The notes beneath the pieces are model-generated. The model was not told the DNA's origin, searched no databases, and saw only the letters and a program-made list of their open reading frames with translations. A stretch of 37,785 nt of DNA from the NCBI GenBank assembly GCA_012519615.1, contig JAAYPW010000027.1:1-37785 (forward strand), given 5' to 3'. Positions 16,819 to 26,964 of this stretch are shown piece by piece (position 1 is the first letter of the stretch; every line of letters begins with the position of its first letter). Both the position numbers and the translations under genes were made by a program. The stretch comes from Fusobacteriota bacterium. GTDB taxonomy: Bacteria; Fusobacteriota; Fusobacteriia; Fusobacteriales; JAAYPW01.

Positions 16819-17976
16819 TTAGAAAGCTTGTGAAGTCGATATTCTTAACTGCGTTTGCTCATTACATATTGCTAAATCTGCCCTTACCATTACAAGGTCA
16901 TTGAAATAATAATGCAAACCAAAGCCACCATCAAGTTTTAAGTCTTTATAGAACATTTGGGCATCATATTTTCCGCTAACTCTACCAAATTCAGTAAAGA
17001 AACTCCCTCTTATATTATTTTTCTTATTTATCGGGAATCTATATTCCATTTGCCATACAGCACTATTATAATCTTTATATCTCATAAAATAATACCCTCT
17101 AAATAGTCCCAGATCCCCTAAAGTTGCAAAGTCAAAATCTCTCATGTTTTTATCAGGTTCTTTTAAATAATCCATATGCATCGTAAGAAATCTAATTGCC
17201 AATGTTTTTTTCTCGCCAACAGGAATATATTTTCTTGCATCAAATTTTAATTTATAGTAATCTCTATCGTTGGAACTATCATTTGAAATTAAATTTAAAC
17301 TTTTTTCAAATATAAACGCAATTTTCTCTCCTGTCATAGCACGATCTCTATTAAATGTTTTATCTCTTCCAATTTCAAAACCAATTTTATCCGTTTTTAA
17401 TTTTATTCTTCTTTGTAAAATTTTCGAATCCATGCCTAATTCACTATAATTAAATAGGTATTTATAATAATCATAGTCATTTAATTCTTTTTTTAAATTT
17501 AAATTTAAATTTGTATATTTACCATGTCCGTTATCATATCCTGCCATATTTTCTAATGTAAATGCATTTTTACTACTATCATTTCCACGATCATATAGAC
17601 GAATCTCGTCAAAAGATGCCCAAAAGAGATCTCCGCCTATTTTATATTTTCCAAAAACAGGAATATCTTTTAATTCCATCCAATCAACACCTATATCAGT
17701 TGAAGGTGAATACATAATTACATTTGTAATAAATCCACCTTTATTAAACAAATTTGTATTATAATAAAAGTTTCCAAATGTAAGCCCAGTTTCAGATGCA
17801 TAATATGGGAAAAAGAATGTTCTACTTGTAGAAACATCATCTGTTCCATAATATCTTTTAATTTTTTTAATAATATTATTACTCTTTTTTAAATCTAATT
17901 CTTTTTTATTTTCTTCTGAAAATATTACTATAGTTAATAAAAGCATAAATAAAATAACTAATTTATTTCTTTTCAA
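16819..17976 (-). CDS. Omp85/BamA-type outer-membrane beta-barrel without POTRA domains
   Basis: The 385-residue protein starts with TTG, confirmed by GGAGGG 7 nt upstream. A signal peptide (LVILFMLLLTIVIFSEE) leads into a region rich in alternating hydrophobic strands. The C-terminal part carries the Omp85 barrel signature LFRGYYFMRYKD, later GGFGLHYYF and VMVRADLAI, and ends in QAF with terminal Phe. No POTRA domain precedes the barrel, as in 'surface antigen' single-barrel members. Transport substrate or role is unknown. A strong promoter with an overlapping palindrome lies 80 nt upstream. Confidence 0.78.
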   Translation of the reverse strand: MKRNKLVILFMLLLTIVIFSEENKKELDLKKSNNIIKKIKRYYGTDDVSTSRTFFFPYYASETGLTFGNFYYNTNLFNKGGFITNVIMYSPSTDIGVDWMELKDIPVFGKYKIGGDLFWASFDEIRLYDRGNDSSKNAFTLENMAGYDNGHGKYTNLNLNLKKELNDYDYYKYLFNYSELGMDSKILQRRIKLKTDKIGFEIGRDKTFNRDRAMTGEKIAFIFEKSLNLISNDSSNDRDYYKLKFDARKYIPVGEKKTLAIRFLTMHMDYLKEPDKNMRDFDFATLGDLGLFRGYYFMRYKDYNSAVWQMEYRFPINKKNNIRGSFFTEFGRVSGKYDAQMFYKDLKLDGGFGLHYYFNDLVMVRADLAICNEQTQLRISTSQAF

Positions 17977-18040
17977 ACTGTTGCCCTCCTATTTATTTTC
18001 TACTAAATAAACATATTTTATTTTTAATGTTTATTTAAAT

Positions 18041-18056
18041 TTGACTCATGAGTCAA
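18041..18056. promoter_or_regulatory. Palindromic operator candidate
   Basis: TTGACTCATGAGTCAA is a perfect 16-bp palindrome that touches the -10 box of the promoter at 18056-18084 and covers the likely transcription start. A repressor bound here would block initiation. The regulator is not encoded nearby. Confidence 0.55.
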
Positions 18057-18084
18057 TTATAGGACTTTTCTACTAATTTGTCAA
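18056..18084 (-). promoter_or_regulatory. Consensus sigma-70 promoter for the Omp85-type gene
   Basis: Minus-strand TTGACA (18079-18084), a 17-nt spacer and TATAAT (18056-18061) match the consensus exactly. It lies 80 nt upstream of the TTG start at 17976. Confidence 0.85.
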
Positions 18085-18445
18085 CTTAAAAATATCATTA
18101 TTTTTAATGCTTTTTAATTTTTTATACACTTTCTAATTAATTGTGGATTTTTAGAAAGTATTTTCACAATAAATTTTATTAATAAAATTAAAATATCGCT
18201 CTTTAACACATATTTTAGAGATAATATCTATTTTGAAATATATTTTTTATCTAATCTAATTTAAATAAGGACTTTACAAGAGAATTTGCTTATAAATTTA
18301 TTATAATATCCAGTTTTTTTATTTCATCTTCTTTTTAATCATATATGTATTTATCTATGGCTATAGTAATTGAATTTGTAAAATATATTTTTAATAATAA
18401 CTAGTTAATTAGTATTTTACATAACATTTTAATTTATAAGATATT
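18085..18445. other. Gene-free stretch between promoter and kinase
   Basis: No ORF or terminator is convincing in these 361 bases. The only structure I see is an interleaved pair of inverted repeats at 18128-18170 (ACTTTCTAA / TTAGAAAGT and ATTGTG / CACAAT) that could fold as a pseudoknot. Confidence 0.4.
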
Positions 18446-19788
<1,343 letters not shown>

Positions 19789-19804
19789 TAAATTATATAC
19801 CTAA

Positions 19805-19833
19805 ATTATAACATTTTTTTTCTCATTAATCAA
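19805..19833 (-). promoter_or_regulatory. Promoter of the repeat-ORF leader
   Basis: Minus-strand TTGATT (19828-19833), a 17-nt spacer and TATAAT (19805-19810) lie just past the thiC stop codon. The start would be near 19798, about 35 nt ahead of the small ORF. Confidence 0.7.
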
Positions 19834-19858
19834 TTTTTTATACTATAAATTTAAAATT

Positions 19859-21151
19859 TTATTTATCTTTTTTTGCAACTCTTTTACTTCTTTTTACAGC
19901 ACAGAAATCCCCACACATTGCACATACTTCTTCATCTTCTGGCATCTGACTTTCTCGATATTTTATTGCTTTTTCGGGGTCAATTGCAAGGGCAAACTGA
20001 TCTTTCCAGTTAAGTTCTTCTCTTGCTTTACTCATTGCATTATCCCATTCTATAGCACCTTTTATCCCTTTTGCAATATCTGCTGCATGTGCTGCTATTC
20101 TACTTGCTATTACTCCCTCTTTAATATCATCTAAATCTGGTAATCTTAAATGCTCTGCCGGTGTTACATAACATAGGAAATCAGCTCCATATGTTGCTGC
20201 AATTGCTCCACCTATAGCTGATGTAATATGATCATAACCTGGTGCAATATCTGTAACTAAAGGGCCTAATACATAAAATGGAGCCCCATGACATAATTTT
20301 TTCTGAATTTGCATATTTGCAGCAATCTCATTTAAAGGTACATGCCCTGGACCCTCTATCATAACTTGTACATTTTCTTTCCATGCTTCTTTTGTTAGCT
20401 CGCCTAATGTGATTAGTTCTTGAATTTGTGGTGCATCTGTAGCATCTTTTATTGATCCTGGTCTTAATCCATCGCCTAAACTTAAAGTAACATCATATTT
20501 TTTACAAATCTCTAATAATCTTCCGAAATGCTCATAAAATGGATTTTCATTTCCAGTCTCTTTTATCCATTCATATAGTATTGCGCCACCTCTACTTACA
20601 ATATGTGTAAGTCTAGGATTTTTATCCACTCTTTCCACAGCATATTTATTTAAACCAGCATGTATTGTTAAAAAGTCAATCCCATTTTCTGCATGTTGTT
20701 CTACAACTTGAAATATCTCATCTACAGTTATATCTTTTACATCTTTATGATTAAATTGTACTAATGCATCATACATCGGTACAGTTCCTAACATAACTGG
20801 CGATATCTCTACTAATTTTTTCCTAAATGATTCTGTATCACCATAAGTACTTAGATCCATTATTGCATCAGCTTTTAGCTCAATTGCCTTCATAACTTTA
20901 TTTGTTTCTAACTCAATATCAAATTTATCTTGAGATACTCCAAGGTTTACATTTACTTTCGTTTTTAATCCTTTCCCAATTGCAATTCCTCTTAGATTTT
21001 TATGATTTTTATTTGCAGGAATTACGATTGTTCCGTTAGCTATCCCTTCTAATAAATCTTCTTTACTAATAAATTCATCTTTTAAAACATCACTCATCTG
21101 CTTTGTAAGTATCCCTTTTTTAGCCGCATCCATTTGTGTTGTATAAGTCAT
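19859..21151 (-). CDS. thiC: Phosphomethylpyrimidine synthase ThiC (short form)
   Basis: The 430-residue protein is the short ThiC form found in anaerobes and archaea, without the N-terminal domain of E. coli ThiC. It converts aminoimidazole ribotide to HMP phosphate by a radical SAM mechanism. Conserved segments include [27 protein letters not shown] and [12 protein letters not shown]. The C-terminal cluster motif reads CAMCGDFC (CX2CX3C), which I believe is normal for this clade although E. coli has CX2CX4C. It is the last gene of the TPP-riboswitch operon, 21 nt after thiE. Confidence 0.97.
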   Translation of the reverse strand: MTYTTQMDAAKKGILTKQMSDVLKDEFISKEDLLEGIANGTIVIPANKNHKNLRGIAIGKGLKTKVNVNLGVSQDKFDIELETNKVMKAIELKADAIMDLSTYGDTESFRKKLVEISPVMLGTVPMYDALVQFNHKDVKDITVDEIFQVVEQHAENGIDFLTIHAGLNKYAVERVDKNPRLTHIVSRGGAILYEWIKETGNENPFYEHFGRLLEICKKYDVTLSLGDGLRPGSIKDATDAPQIQELITLGELTKEAWKENVQVMIEGPGHVPLNEIAANMQIQKKLCHGAPFYVLGPLVTDIAPGYDHITSAIGGAIAATYGADFLCYVTPAEHLRLPDLDDIKEGVIASRIAAHAADIAKGIKGAIEWDNAMSKAREELNWKDQFALAIDPEKAIKYRESQMPEDEEVCAMCGDFCAVKRSKRVAKKDK

Positions 21152-21172
21152 TAATCTCTCCCCTTTTTAATT

Positions 21173-22201
21173 TTATTTATTCATTTTATTTAACAACGAC
21201 ACAATTTTATCATTTATATTTTCTGCTCCAACTATTTCTGTAACGAGACAAATTGTTTCTGCACCTATATTAATTACATCATAAATATTATTTTCTTTGA
21301 TTCCACCTATTGCTACAAATGGGATCTTATTTTCTTTTACAGCGTATTCTAAATACTCTAGTCCCACAGGATCACATACATCATCTTTTGTATATGTTTT
21401 ATAAATGGGACCTACACCAATATAGTCAGCTCCATCTTCCAGAGCTTTTTGGTATTGCTCCTTTGAATGTGTAGATAATCCAATAATCTTGTTCCCTACA
21501 AGTTTACGCACCTCTTTTATAGGTACATCATCTTGACCAATATGAACTCCATCTGCATCAACCATCATTGCAATATCAATATGATCATTTACTATAAAAA
21601 TTACACTATTCTTTCTTGTAATTTCACGTATTTCTAGACATTCTTCATATTTTTCCTTCATTGATTTATATTTTTCCCGATATTGGATAATTTTTACTCC
21701 AGATTCTATCATCTCACGAACTACGTCAATATTTTTTCTACCATTTGAATATTTTTCAGCAGTTATCCCATATATCCCTTTAGGTAATTTTATTGTTATA
21801 AGTTTTAATATCTCTTTTTCTAGATAATATGCCTCGTATCTTATATTTTCCATTATTTTGCTTTTTTCATATTTTTCAATAATTTTAAGGGATTCCTCCA
21901 TTGTTCTTACAGCTTCTTCTACTCTTTTGAAATTTGCAGTTATTAACTGTTTTAAGTCTGTTTTTTTATCTAAAGTAGTGTTCTGGCTAATATCTTTTCC
22001 AATATCGTGTTCAGAATCTCTAGAATTAACGAAATCATCATCGATATTTTTAAAAGTTTTTCTTAATTTATGTCGAATTTCTCTTAATTTTTTTGTTTTG
22101 TCTTCATCTTCGAAATAAAATCTACATACATCTTCAATTACACGAATACCTTCAGCAGCTCGATTTACATTTGCATCAAGAATTCTATTTATTTTATACA
22201 T
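21173..22201 (-). CDS. thiE: ThiD2-ThiE fusion (HMP-P kinase-like plus thiamine-phosphate synthase)
   Basis: The 342-residue protein has two parts. Residues about 1-125 (RILDANVNRAAEGIRVIEDVCRF) match the ThiD2 domain, a proposed non-orthologous HMP-phosphate kinase. Residues about 140-342 form a ThiE TIM barrel with FIVNDHIDIAMMVDADGVHIGQDD, IIGLSTHS and YIGVGPIYKT. The fusion could make HMP-PP and join it to the thiazole phosphate. This would explain why no classical thiD is in the operon. Its start overlaps the thiF stop (TAATG). The ThiD2 role is from family knowledge, not shown by catalytic residues here. Confidence 0.92.
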   Translation of the reverse strand: MYKINRILDANVNRAAEGIRVIEDVCRFYFEDEDKTKKLREIRHKLRKTFKNIDDDFVNSRDSEHDIGKDISQNTTLDKKTDLKQLITANFKRVEEAVRTMEESLKIIEKYEKSKIMENIRYEAYYLEKEILKLITIKLPKGIYGITAEKYSNGRKNIDVVREMIESGVKIIQYREKYKSMKEKYEECLEIREITRKNSVIFIVNDHIDIAMMVDADGVHIGQDDVPIKEVRKLVGNKIIGLSTHSKEQYQKALEDGADYIGVGPIYKTYTKDDVCDPVGLEYLEYAVKENKIPFVAIGGIKENNIYDVINIGAETICLVTEIVGAENINDKIVSLLNKMNK

Positions 22202-22746
22202 TAATTATCCACTCCAACTCCATGTTTTTCTATAATTATATTTGCCATTGTACCTGCTATAATAGATACTTTTGTAGAATATGTCTTATAGTCTATTATA
22301 TCACTTTTAAAATCACCAACAATAAATATATTTTTTCCTAGTTTTTTAGTTACAATATTTGATAAATCTAATCCACCAATTCCATTAGCAGATACAATTA
22401 ATTTATTTGAATTTGAAAAAACCTCTAGTAATTCTATTTTTCTCTCTTTAATATCAAATCCCTCTACAATAATATTACAATTATTAAACTTCTCTAGCAT
22501 ATTATCTTTTGTAAGTTCTAAAACTTCTTTCTCTATAATTATATCACCATTAATATTTTCTAAGTTTTCTTTTAACATATCAACTTTATATTTCCCAACC
22601 TGATTTTTAAAGAAAAATTGTCTATTTAAATTAGATTCCGTTATTATATCAAAGTCTATTATCTTAAATTTTGTAAACCCAGCTCTAACTAAATACATTG
22701 CAACATTAGAACCTATTCCGCCTACACCTGCAATTCCGATTTTCAT
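22201..22746 (-). CDS. thiF: ThiF-like ThiS adenylyltransferase (short)
   Basis: The 181-residue E1-like protein has the Rossmann nucleotide loop GVGGIGSNVA, an acidic strand end (IIDFDII) and the conserved ESNLNRQFF motif of ThiF/MoeB. It should adenylate the ThiS C-terminal Gly. It is much shorter than E. coli ThiF and has no CXXC zinc motif and only one Cys (NNCNI), as in the short ThiF type of clostridia and relatives. Sulfur loading must therefore use another thiol. It overlaps thiH by 4 nt and thiE by 1 nt. Confidence 0.88.
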   Translation of the reverse strand: MKIGIAGVGGIGSNVAMYLVRAGFTKFKIIDFDIITESNLNRQFFFKNQVGKYKVDMLKENLENINGDIIIEKEVLELTKDNMLEKFNNCNIIVEGFDIKERKIELLEVFSNSNKLIVSANGIGGLDLSNIVTKKLGKNIFIVGDFKSDIIDYKTYSTKVSIIAGTMANIIIEKHGVGVDN

Positions 22747-23861
22747 CTAATTTCACCAGATTCCCATATCCAATCTTTATATATCGCTTGATAATTTTGA
22801 CTTTCTATAGAATGAACCATTTCCTCAACATTACGATTATCTGATATTTCAAACTGTTTTGTGGAATTATCAACTTTAGTATGGCCTCCAACATCGGTTT
22901 TTGAATCTGCGGACATTTTTGTAACACCTAGTTTCATGATATTATCTCGAAACTCCTGTTTTTCTCTTGTAGATATATTTATACCTGCTCTATTAGCAAA
23001 AATTCTATAGGCTGTCATTATTTGGACAAATTTTTTATCTCTCATAGGATCATTTGGTTTAAATCCACCTTCAGCATCATTTATTCGTGGTAATGAAATA
23101 CTAAATTCTGTATCAAGATAATTATCCATTAGATATCTTAGATGTAATCCACTAAAAAACGCCTCTTTTATAGTTTCCCCTAACCCAAATAGTGTACCAA
23201 TGCTAACTTGTCTAAATCCTGCAATTGCACCTCTTTCCGGTGTATCTAGTCTATAATGATAATCTCTTTTTTTTCCCGCTAAATGTACTTTCTCATATAG
23301 TTCTTTATTATATGTTTCCTGATATACAGTTAGACCATCTACCCCTAATTTTTTCAACTCAATATATTTATCTGTGTCCATAGGAAATACCTCTATTGAT
23401 ATTGACGGAAAATAATTTGATAATAATTTTATCGAATCTTTTAAATAGATAAAATCTTTTTCTGTATCTGCCTCACCAGTTAAAACTAATAGATGTTTTA
23501 AACCAGTTTTTGCAATTTCAATTGCCTCTTTTTCAATCTCCTCTAGTGTTAGTTTAGCTCTTTTAATCTTATTATCTTTATTAAATCCACAATATATACA
23601 TCTATTTGTACAATAATTTGAAATATACATTGGTGTATATAGAGAAATTGTACGACCGAAATACTGTCTTGTTATATCCATAGATTTTTTTGCCATAATC
23701 TCAATATATTTTTCCGCTTTATTAGAGATTATATTTAAAAAATCCATATCATTTAACTTTGTTTTATTTAAACTATTTATAATATCCTCATTTTTTATAG
23801 AATTACAATAGTTTTCAAAATCAAACGCTTTATATTTTTCTATTATATCATAAAATCCCAT
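22743..23861 (-). CDS. thiH: 2-iminoacetate synthase ThiH
   Basis: The 372-residue radical SAM enzyme has the cluster motif CTNRCIYCGF (CX3CX2C). It shares ThiH-typical segments such as LLVLTGEAD, YQETYN and DTPERGAIAGFRQVSIG. It cleaves tyrosine to p-cresol and dehydroglycine for thiazole synthesis, the oxygen-sensitive route used instead of ThiO. Length is normal. It lies 2 nt after thiG and overlaps thiF (ATGA), so translation is probably coupled. Confidence 0.96.
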   Translation of the reverse strand: MGFYDIIEKYKAFDFENYCNSIKNEDIINSLNKTKLNDMDFLNIISNKAEKYIEIMAKKSMDITRQYFGRTISLYTPMYISNYCTNRCIYCGFNKDNKIKRAKLTLEEIEKEAIEIAKTGLKHLLVLTGEADTEKDFIYLKDSIKLLSNYFPSISIEVFPMDTDKYIELKKLGVDGLTVYQETYNKELYEKVHLAGKKRDYHYRLDTPERGAIAGFRQVSIGTLFGLGETIKEAFFSGLHLRYLMDNYLDTEFSISLPRINDAEGGFKPNDPMRDKKFVQIMTAYRIFANRAGINISTREKQEFRDNIMKLGVTKMSADSKTDVGGHTKVDNSTKQFEISDNRNVEEMVHSIESQNYQAIYKDWIWESGEIR

Positions 23862-23863
23862 AT

Positions 23864-24637
23864 TTAATCACCTAAAAATCCAGTAAGAGGCGATGAAGCA
23901 TCTGCATATTTTTTCTCTTCGGCCATTTTAGCTAAATATCCCATTCTTCCTGATTTAACAGCATATTTAAATGCTTCTCCCATTAATATTGGGTCTTCTG
24001 ATGTAGCAATTGCTGTATTTACAATAACAGCAGCTGCACCAATTTCCATAGCAGCAGCAGCATGCGAAGGCTTTCCTATTCCAGCATCTACAATTACAGG
24101 GATTTTTACATTTTCTATTATTATTTCAATAATATCTTTTAGTAATAGCCCTTTATTTGTCCCAATTGGTGCACCAAGTGGCATTACAGCAGCTGCACCA
24201 GCACTTTCCAAACGTTTAGATATTGTTAAATCAGGCATAATATATGGCATAACATGAAATCCCTCTTTAGCAAGTATTTCTGTTGCTTTTAAAGTCTCTT
24301 CATTATTAGGTAGAAGATATTTCATATCGTTTATTATCTCAATTTTTATAAAATTACCGCAACCTGCTTCCTTTGCAATTCTTGCTATCCTTACAGCTTC
24401 CATATGATCTCTTGCACCAGATGTATTTGGTAAAAGCATTACATTTTTTGGAATATAATTTAAGATATTTCCATCTTTATCGCTGTTATTTACCCTTCTA
24501 AGAGCTACAGTTATCATTTCAGACTCGCTACTTTCTAACATTTTAGGTATTATTGATTTTGAAGAAAATTTACCTGTTCCTGTAATTAATCTACTTTTTA
24601 ATTCTAAATTACCTATTTTAAATAAGTCTTTTTCCAT
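23864..24637 (-). CDS. thiG: Thiazole synthase ThiG
   Basis: The 257-residue TIM-barrel enzyme carries [10 protein letters not shown] near the N-terminus, then [35 protein letters not shown] and [20 protein letters not shown]. It builds thiazole phosphate from deoxyxylulose phosphate, dehydroglycine and ThiS thiocarboxylate. AAGGAGAG precedes the ATG. Normally thiS is directly upstream; here it is 756 bp away, so thiG-thiH-thiF-thiE-thiC depend either on a long leader transcript or on a second promoter. Confidence 0.97.
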   Translation of the reverse strand: MEKDLFKIGNLELKSRLITGTGKFSSKSIIPKMLESSESEMITVALRRVNNSDKDGNILNYIPKNVMLLPNTSGARDHMEAVRIARIAKEAGCGNFIKIEIINDMKYLLPNNEETLKATEILAKEGFHVMPYIMPDLTISKRLESAGAAAVMPLGAPIGTNKGLLLKDIIEIIIENVKIPVIVDAGIGKPSHAAAAMEIGAAAVIVNTAIATSEDPILMGEAFKYAVKSGRMGYLAKMAEEKKYADASSPLTGFLGD

Positions 24638-25393
24638 TTTTCTCTCCTTAAAGTTATAAATTAATATTAAAATATTAATATTAATACAAAATTTAGTCTT
24701 TTTTATTATTTCTATAGATTTTTAAATAAAATAGACTTTTTATAAACATATAACGTCTCTCTACAAAAAATATTTGTATGCATTTTTTATAATAGAAATA
24801 TATTCTTATTCTTGTATTTAATTTTATAAATATCCATATAGTTAACTAACACTTTGTATTATTTCATAATCCTGTATTGCATAAATTACGCCTCGTACAT
24901 AATATTTAATTAAAATTTATATCATTAATTAAAATTTTTTTTCTACAACTAAATATTTATTTGAATAAAAAAAGTAAAAAACAGTGTATACTCGATTTAT
25001 CTTTCAAATAATAATTAATCATATTGTAAAAATATTGCTAATAATTTTATATATTTATACTCTAAAAACGCGGTCTATATGAAAATAAAATTTTATGGCA
25101 AAGTTTTATTTTGAAAATTATATTTTCATTTCCTAAATACCATTAACTACGTTCTAAGCTCTAAAATCACATCTTTTGCCCTTACATTTCTTTAATCTAT
25201 TTGAATTCGCGTCCTTCTATGTCTAAAATTATTTTTTAATTTTCAATTTTAATTTTTTTATATTCATATTTGATTATGTACATATTATGTTAGTAAAATA
25301 ATTCATTACTATTTTAATATTTACAGCCTCATTCTATATTCTTCTAATTTTGATTTTACAGAGTAGTTGAAACAATGTGAGTTGTATATATTT
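24638..25393. other. 756-bp gap inside the thiamine operon
   Basis: No intact gene is visible. Two things stand out. A 25-codon open fragment on the minus strand (24842-24916) reads YYVRGVIYAIQDYEIIQS. A 16-bp inverted repeat with one mismatch lies at 25079-25129 (ATGAAAATAAAATTTT / AAAATTATATTTTCAT). Islands of higher GC (ACGCGGTCTATATG, GAATTCGCGTCC) are unlike the surrounding AT-rich spacer. The block may be a repeat element or remains of an inserted gene. Confidence 0.5.
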
Positions 25394-25594
25394 TTATCCA
25401 CCACCAACAAAATTTAATAGTTCAATATTATCTTTATCATCTATTATTGTACTATCCCAATTCTCTTTTTTTAAAATATTATAATTATATTCCACTATTA
25501 GAGATTTTTTTTCTAATTTTTTCATATTAATTAATTCTTCAATTGTTTTTCCAATAACATTTTTCTCGATAAGTCCATTTATAGTTACAGCCAT
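25394..25594 (-). CDS. thiS: Sulfur carrier protein ThiS
   Basis: The 66-residue ubiquitin-like protein ends in GGG, providing the diglycine tail that ThiF adenylates and ThiG uses as thiocarboxylate. Length is normal (E. coli ThiS has 66 residues). GAAGGTGA precedes the ATG. It is the first gene after the TPP riboswitch and its terminator. Confidence 0.93.
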   Translation of the reverse strand: MAVTINGLIEKNVIGKTIEELINMKKLEKKSLIVEYNYNILKKENWDSTIIDDKDNIELLNFVGGG

Positions 25595-25620
25595 TCATTT
25601 CACCTTCTTTCTTTATTAAA

Positions 25621-25651
25621 TAAAAAAGCTCTCCCTAAATAAGGAAAGCTT
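25621..25651 (-). terminator. Riboswitch-controlled terminator ahead of thiS
   Basis: On the minus strand AGCTTTCC pairs with GGGAGAGCT and is followed by TTTTTTA. It lies between the TPP aptamer and the thiS start, so TPP should cause premature termination. Confidence 0.88.
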
Positions 25652-25677
25652 CTATTTATTTTAATAAAATTTAAATA

Positions 25678-25760
25678 GTCTGCTTCCCTTCGTTGGCATT
25701 ATCCAAACAGGTTCGAAGGGTCGGAAATCTCCTCTCAGCTTATTAGCTCCCCTAGCAAGT
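25678..25760 (-). promoter_or_regulatory. TPP riboswitch (THI element)
   Basis: The minus strand shows the conserved aptamer in order: GGGGAGC, GCTGAGAGGA, GACCCTTCGAACCTG, TTGGATAATGCCAACG and AAGGGAAGCA. It precedes thiS and a terminator and has its own promoter, giving transcriptional repression by thiamine diphosphate. Confidence 0.97.
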
Positions 25761-25762
25761 AT

Positions 25763-25791
25763 ATTATCACATTGTATTACATAATTGTAAA
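25763..25791 (-). promoter_or_regulatory. Promoter of the thiamine operon
   Basis: Minus-strand TTTACA (25786-25791), a 17-nt spacer and GATAAT (25763-25768) place the start a few bases ahead of the TPP aptamer, as expected. Confidence 0.75.
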
Positions 25792-25814
25792 TTGTTACTT
25801 TATGTTTAAATTAG

Positions 25815-26879
25815 TTAATATATCACATTACATCCTCTTGATTCCAATTTTTTTATAGTTTTATGTACTGGAGAATTTGTCCCTGTATCAAGATTAGGTG
25901 TATTCCATAGATATAAATCCTCTAAATTTTTTAGTTCTTCTAAAGACGATATATCTTTTACAAGAGTTTTTTCTAAATATAGATACATTAAATTCTGAAG
26001 TTTAGATAGTACACTTATATCTTCAATTTCAGTTTCTTGTAAATATAACTCCTCAATTGCTGTTAAATTCTCAAGTGGAGATATATCAACTACATTTGTT
26101 TTTGATATACGTAAATAAACAAGATTCTCTAATGTAGATAATGGTTCAATATTATCAATATCAGTTTTCCATAAATCTAATTTTTGTAGACCTATTAAAT
26201 TTTCTAATCCAATTAAAGACGAAATATTCTTATTTGATAAAGATAAAGTACTTATATCAACTAAGTCTTCTTTATATATTGGTCCTTCTAATTTATTTAT
26301 TTTTTCTCTTACAGCACTTTCTAAATTTGGATCTTCAAATTGAATTCCATCATTAGATATTGTTTTTTTACTTCCATCTCCAATTCCATATTCACTTTCG
26401 TATTGGATAATTGGTTTTTCGCTTTCAATAAAATTATCATCTTCATCATTATTAGATGTAGCTGCCACTTCTCCATCTGCAACAACTTGTTTAAATGAAG
26501 ATTTTTTTAACAAATTATTTAATCTTTCTATTTCTTCATGCATCTCTCTTGTTGTTTTATTTCTTCTTATCGCCAAGAAATCTATTGATTCTAGTACTTC
26601 CAACATATCTTTCTCAAGTTTATTAGAGTTTTTAGTATTTAATTTCGACATTTTAGTATTATCCTCTATTTCTACAATTAACTCTATAACCATTTTTTTG
26701 AAAATATAAAAGTTAAATATTACAATTGCGGTTACTGCAATTGCTCCAATAGTTAAATAATTTTTTGGATTATCTTTTATCACCATAAAAATCATTGTAA
26801 CTGCTACTAACAATATTAAAACACCTATAAATATAAAAAAATTCCCCATAAGCTTTGCTTTATTTTGTCTGTCAGTCAT
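25815..26879 (-). CDS. Membrane-anchored leucine-rich-repeat protein
   Basis: The track start (26888) directly abuts AGGGG, so the second ATG (26879, MTDRQNKAK) is preferred. Two membrane helices (about 12-35 and 42-65) are followed by a linker that is partly coiled coil and then acidic. A cap (FEDPNLESAVREKINKLEG) precedes about six internalin/SDS22-type repeats of 22 residues, with patterns such as LEELYLQETEIEDISVL. The LRR domain probably binds another protein. With both helices at the N-terminus the repeats should face the cytoplasm, unlike secreted internalins; this topology is an inference. Confidence 0.82.
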   Translation of the reverse strand: MTDRQNKAKLMGNFFIFIGVLILLVAVTMIFMVIKDNPKNYLTIGAIAVTAIVIFNFYIFKKMVIELIVEIEDNTKMSKLNTKNSNKLEKDMLEVLESIDFLAIRRNKTTREMHEEIERLNNLLKKSSFKQVVADGEVAATSNNDEDDNFIESEKPIIQYESEYGIGDGSKKTISNDGIQFEDPNLESAVREKINKLEGPIYKEDLVDISTLSLSNKNISSLIGLENLIGLQKLDLWKTDIDNIEPLSTLENLVYLRISKTNVVDISPLENLTAIEELYLQETEIEDISVLSKLQNLMYLYLEKTLVKDISSLEELKNLEDLYLWNTPNLDTGTNSPVHKTIKKLESRGCNVIY

Positions 26880-26922
26880 TGTTAACATCCCCTTTTTTAT
26901 TTTTATATAATTTGTTCACATT

Positions 26923-26952
26923 AGTATAGCTTATTTTTTTTATTAAAGTCAA
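26923..26952 (-). promoter_or_regulatory. Promoter of the LRR gene
   Basis: Minus-strand TTGACT (26947-26952) and TATACT (26923-26928) are separated by 18 nt, about 45 nt upstream of the LRR start. Confidence 0.65.
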
Positions 26953-26964
26953 GTTTTATATAAA

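Noticed and set aside
24700-24756. 18-codon minus-strand [21 protein letters not shown] in the thiS-thiG gap
   Set aside because: The ribosome site is poor, and such Lys/Ile/Asn-rich frames are expected by chance at this base composition.
25680-25760. tRNA-like GGTTCGAA stretch
   Set aside because: The motif belongs to the TPP aptamer (GACCCTTCGAACCTG), and no acceptor stem surrounds it.
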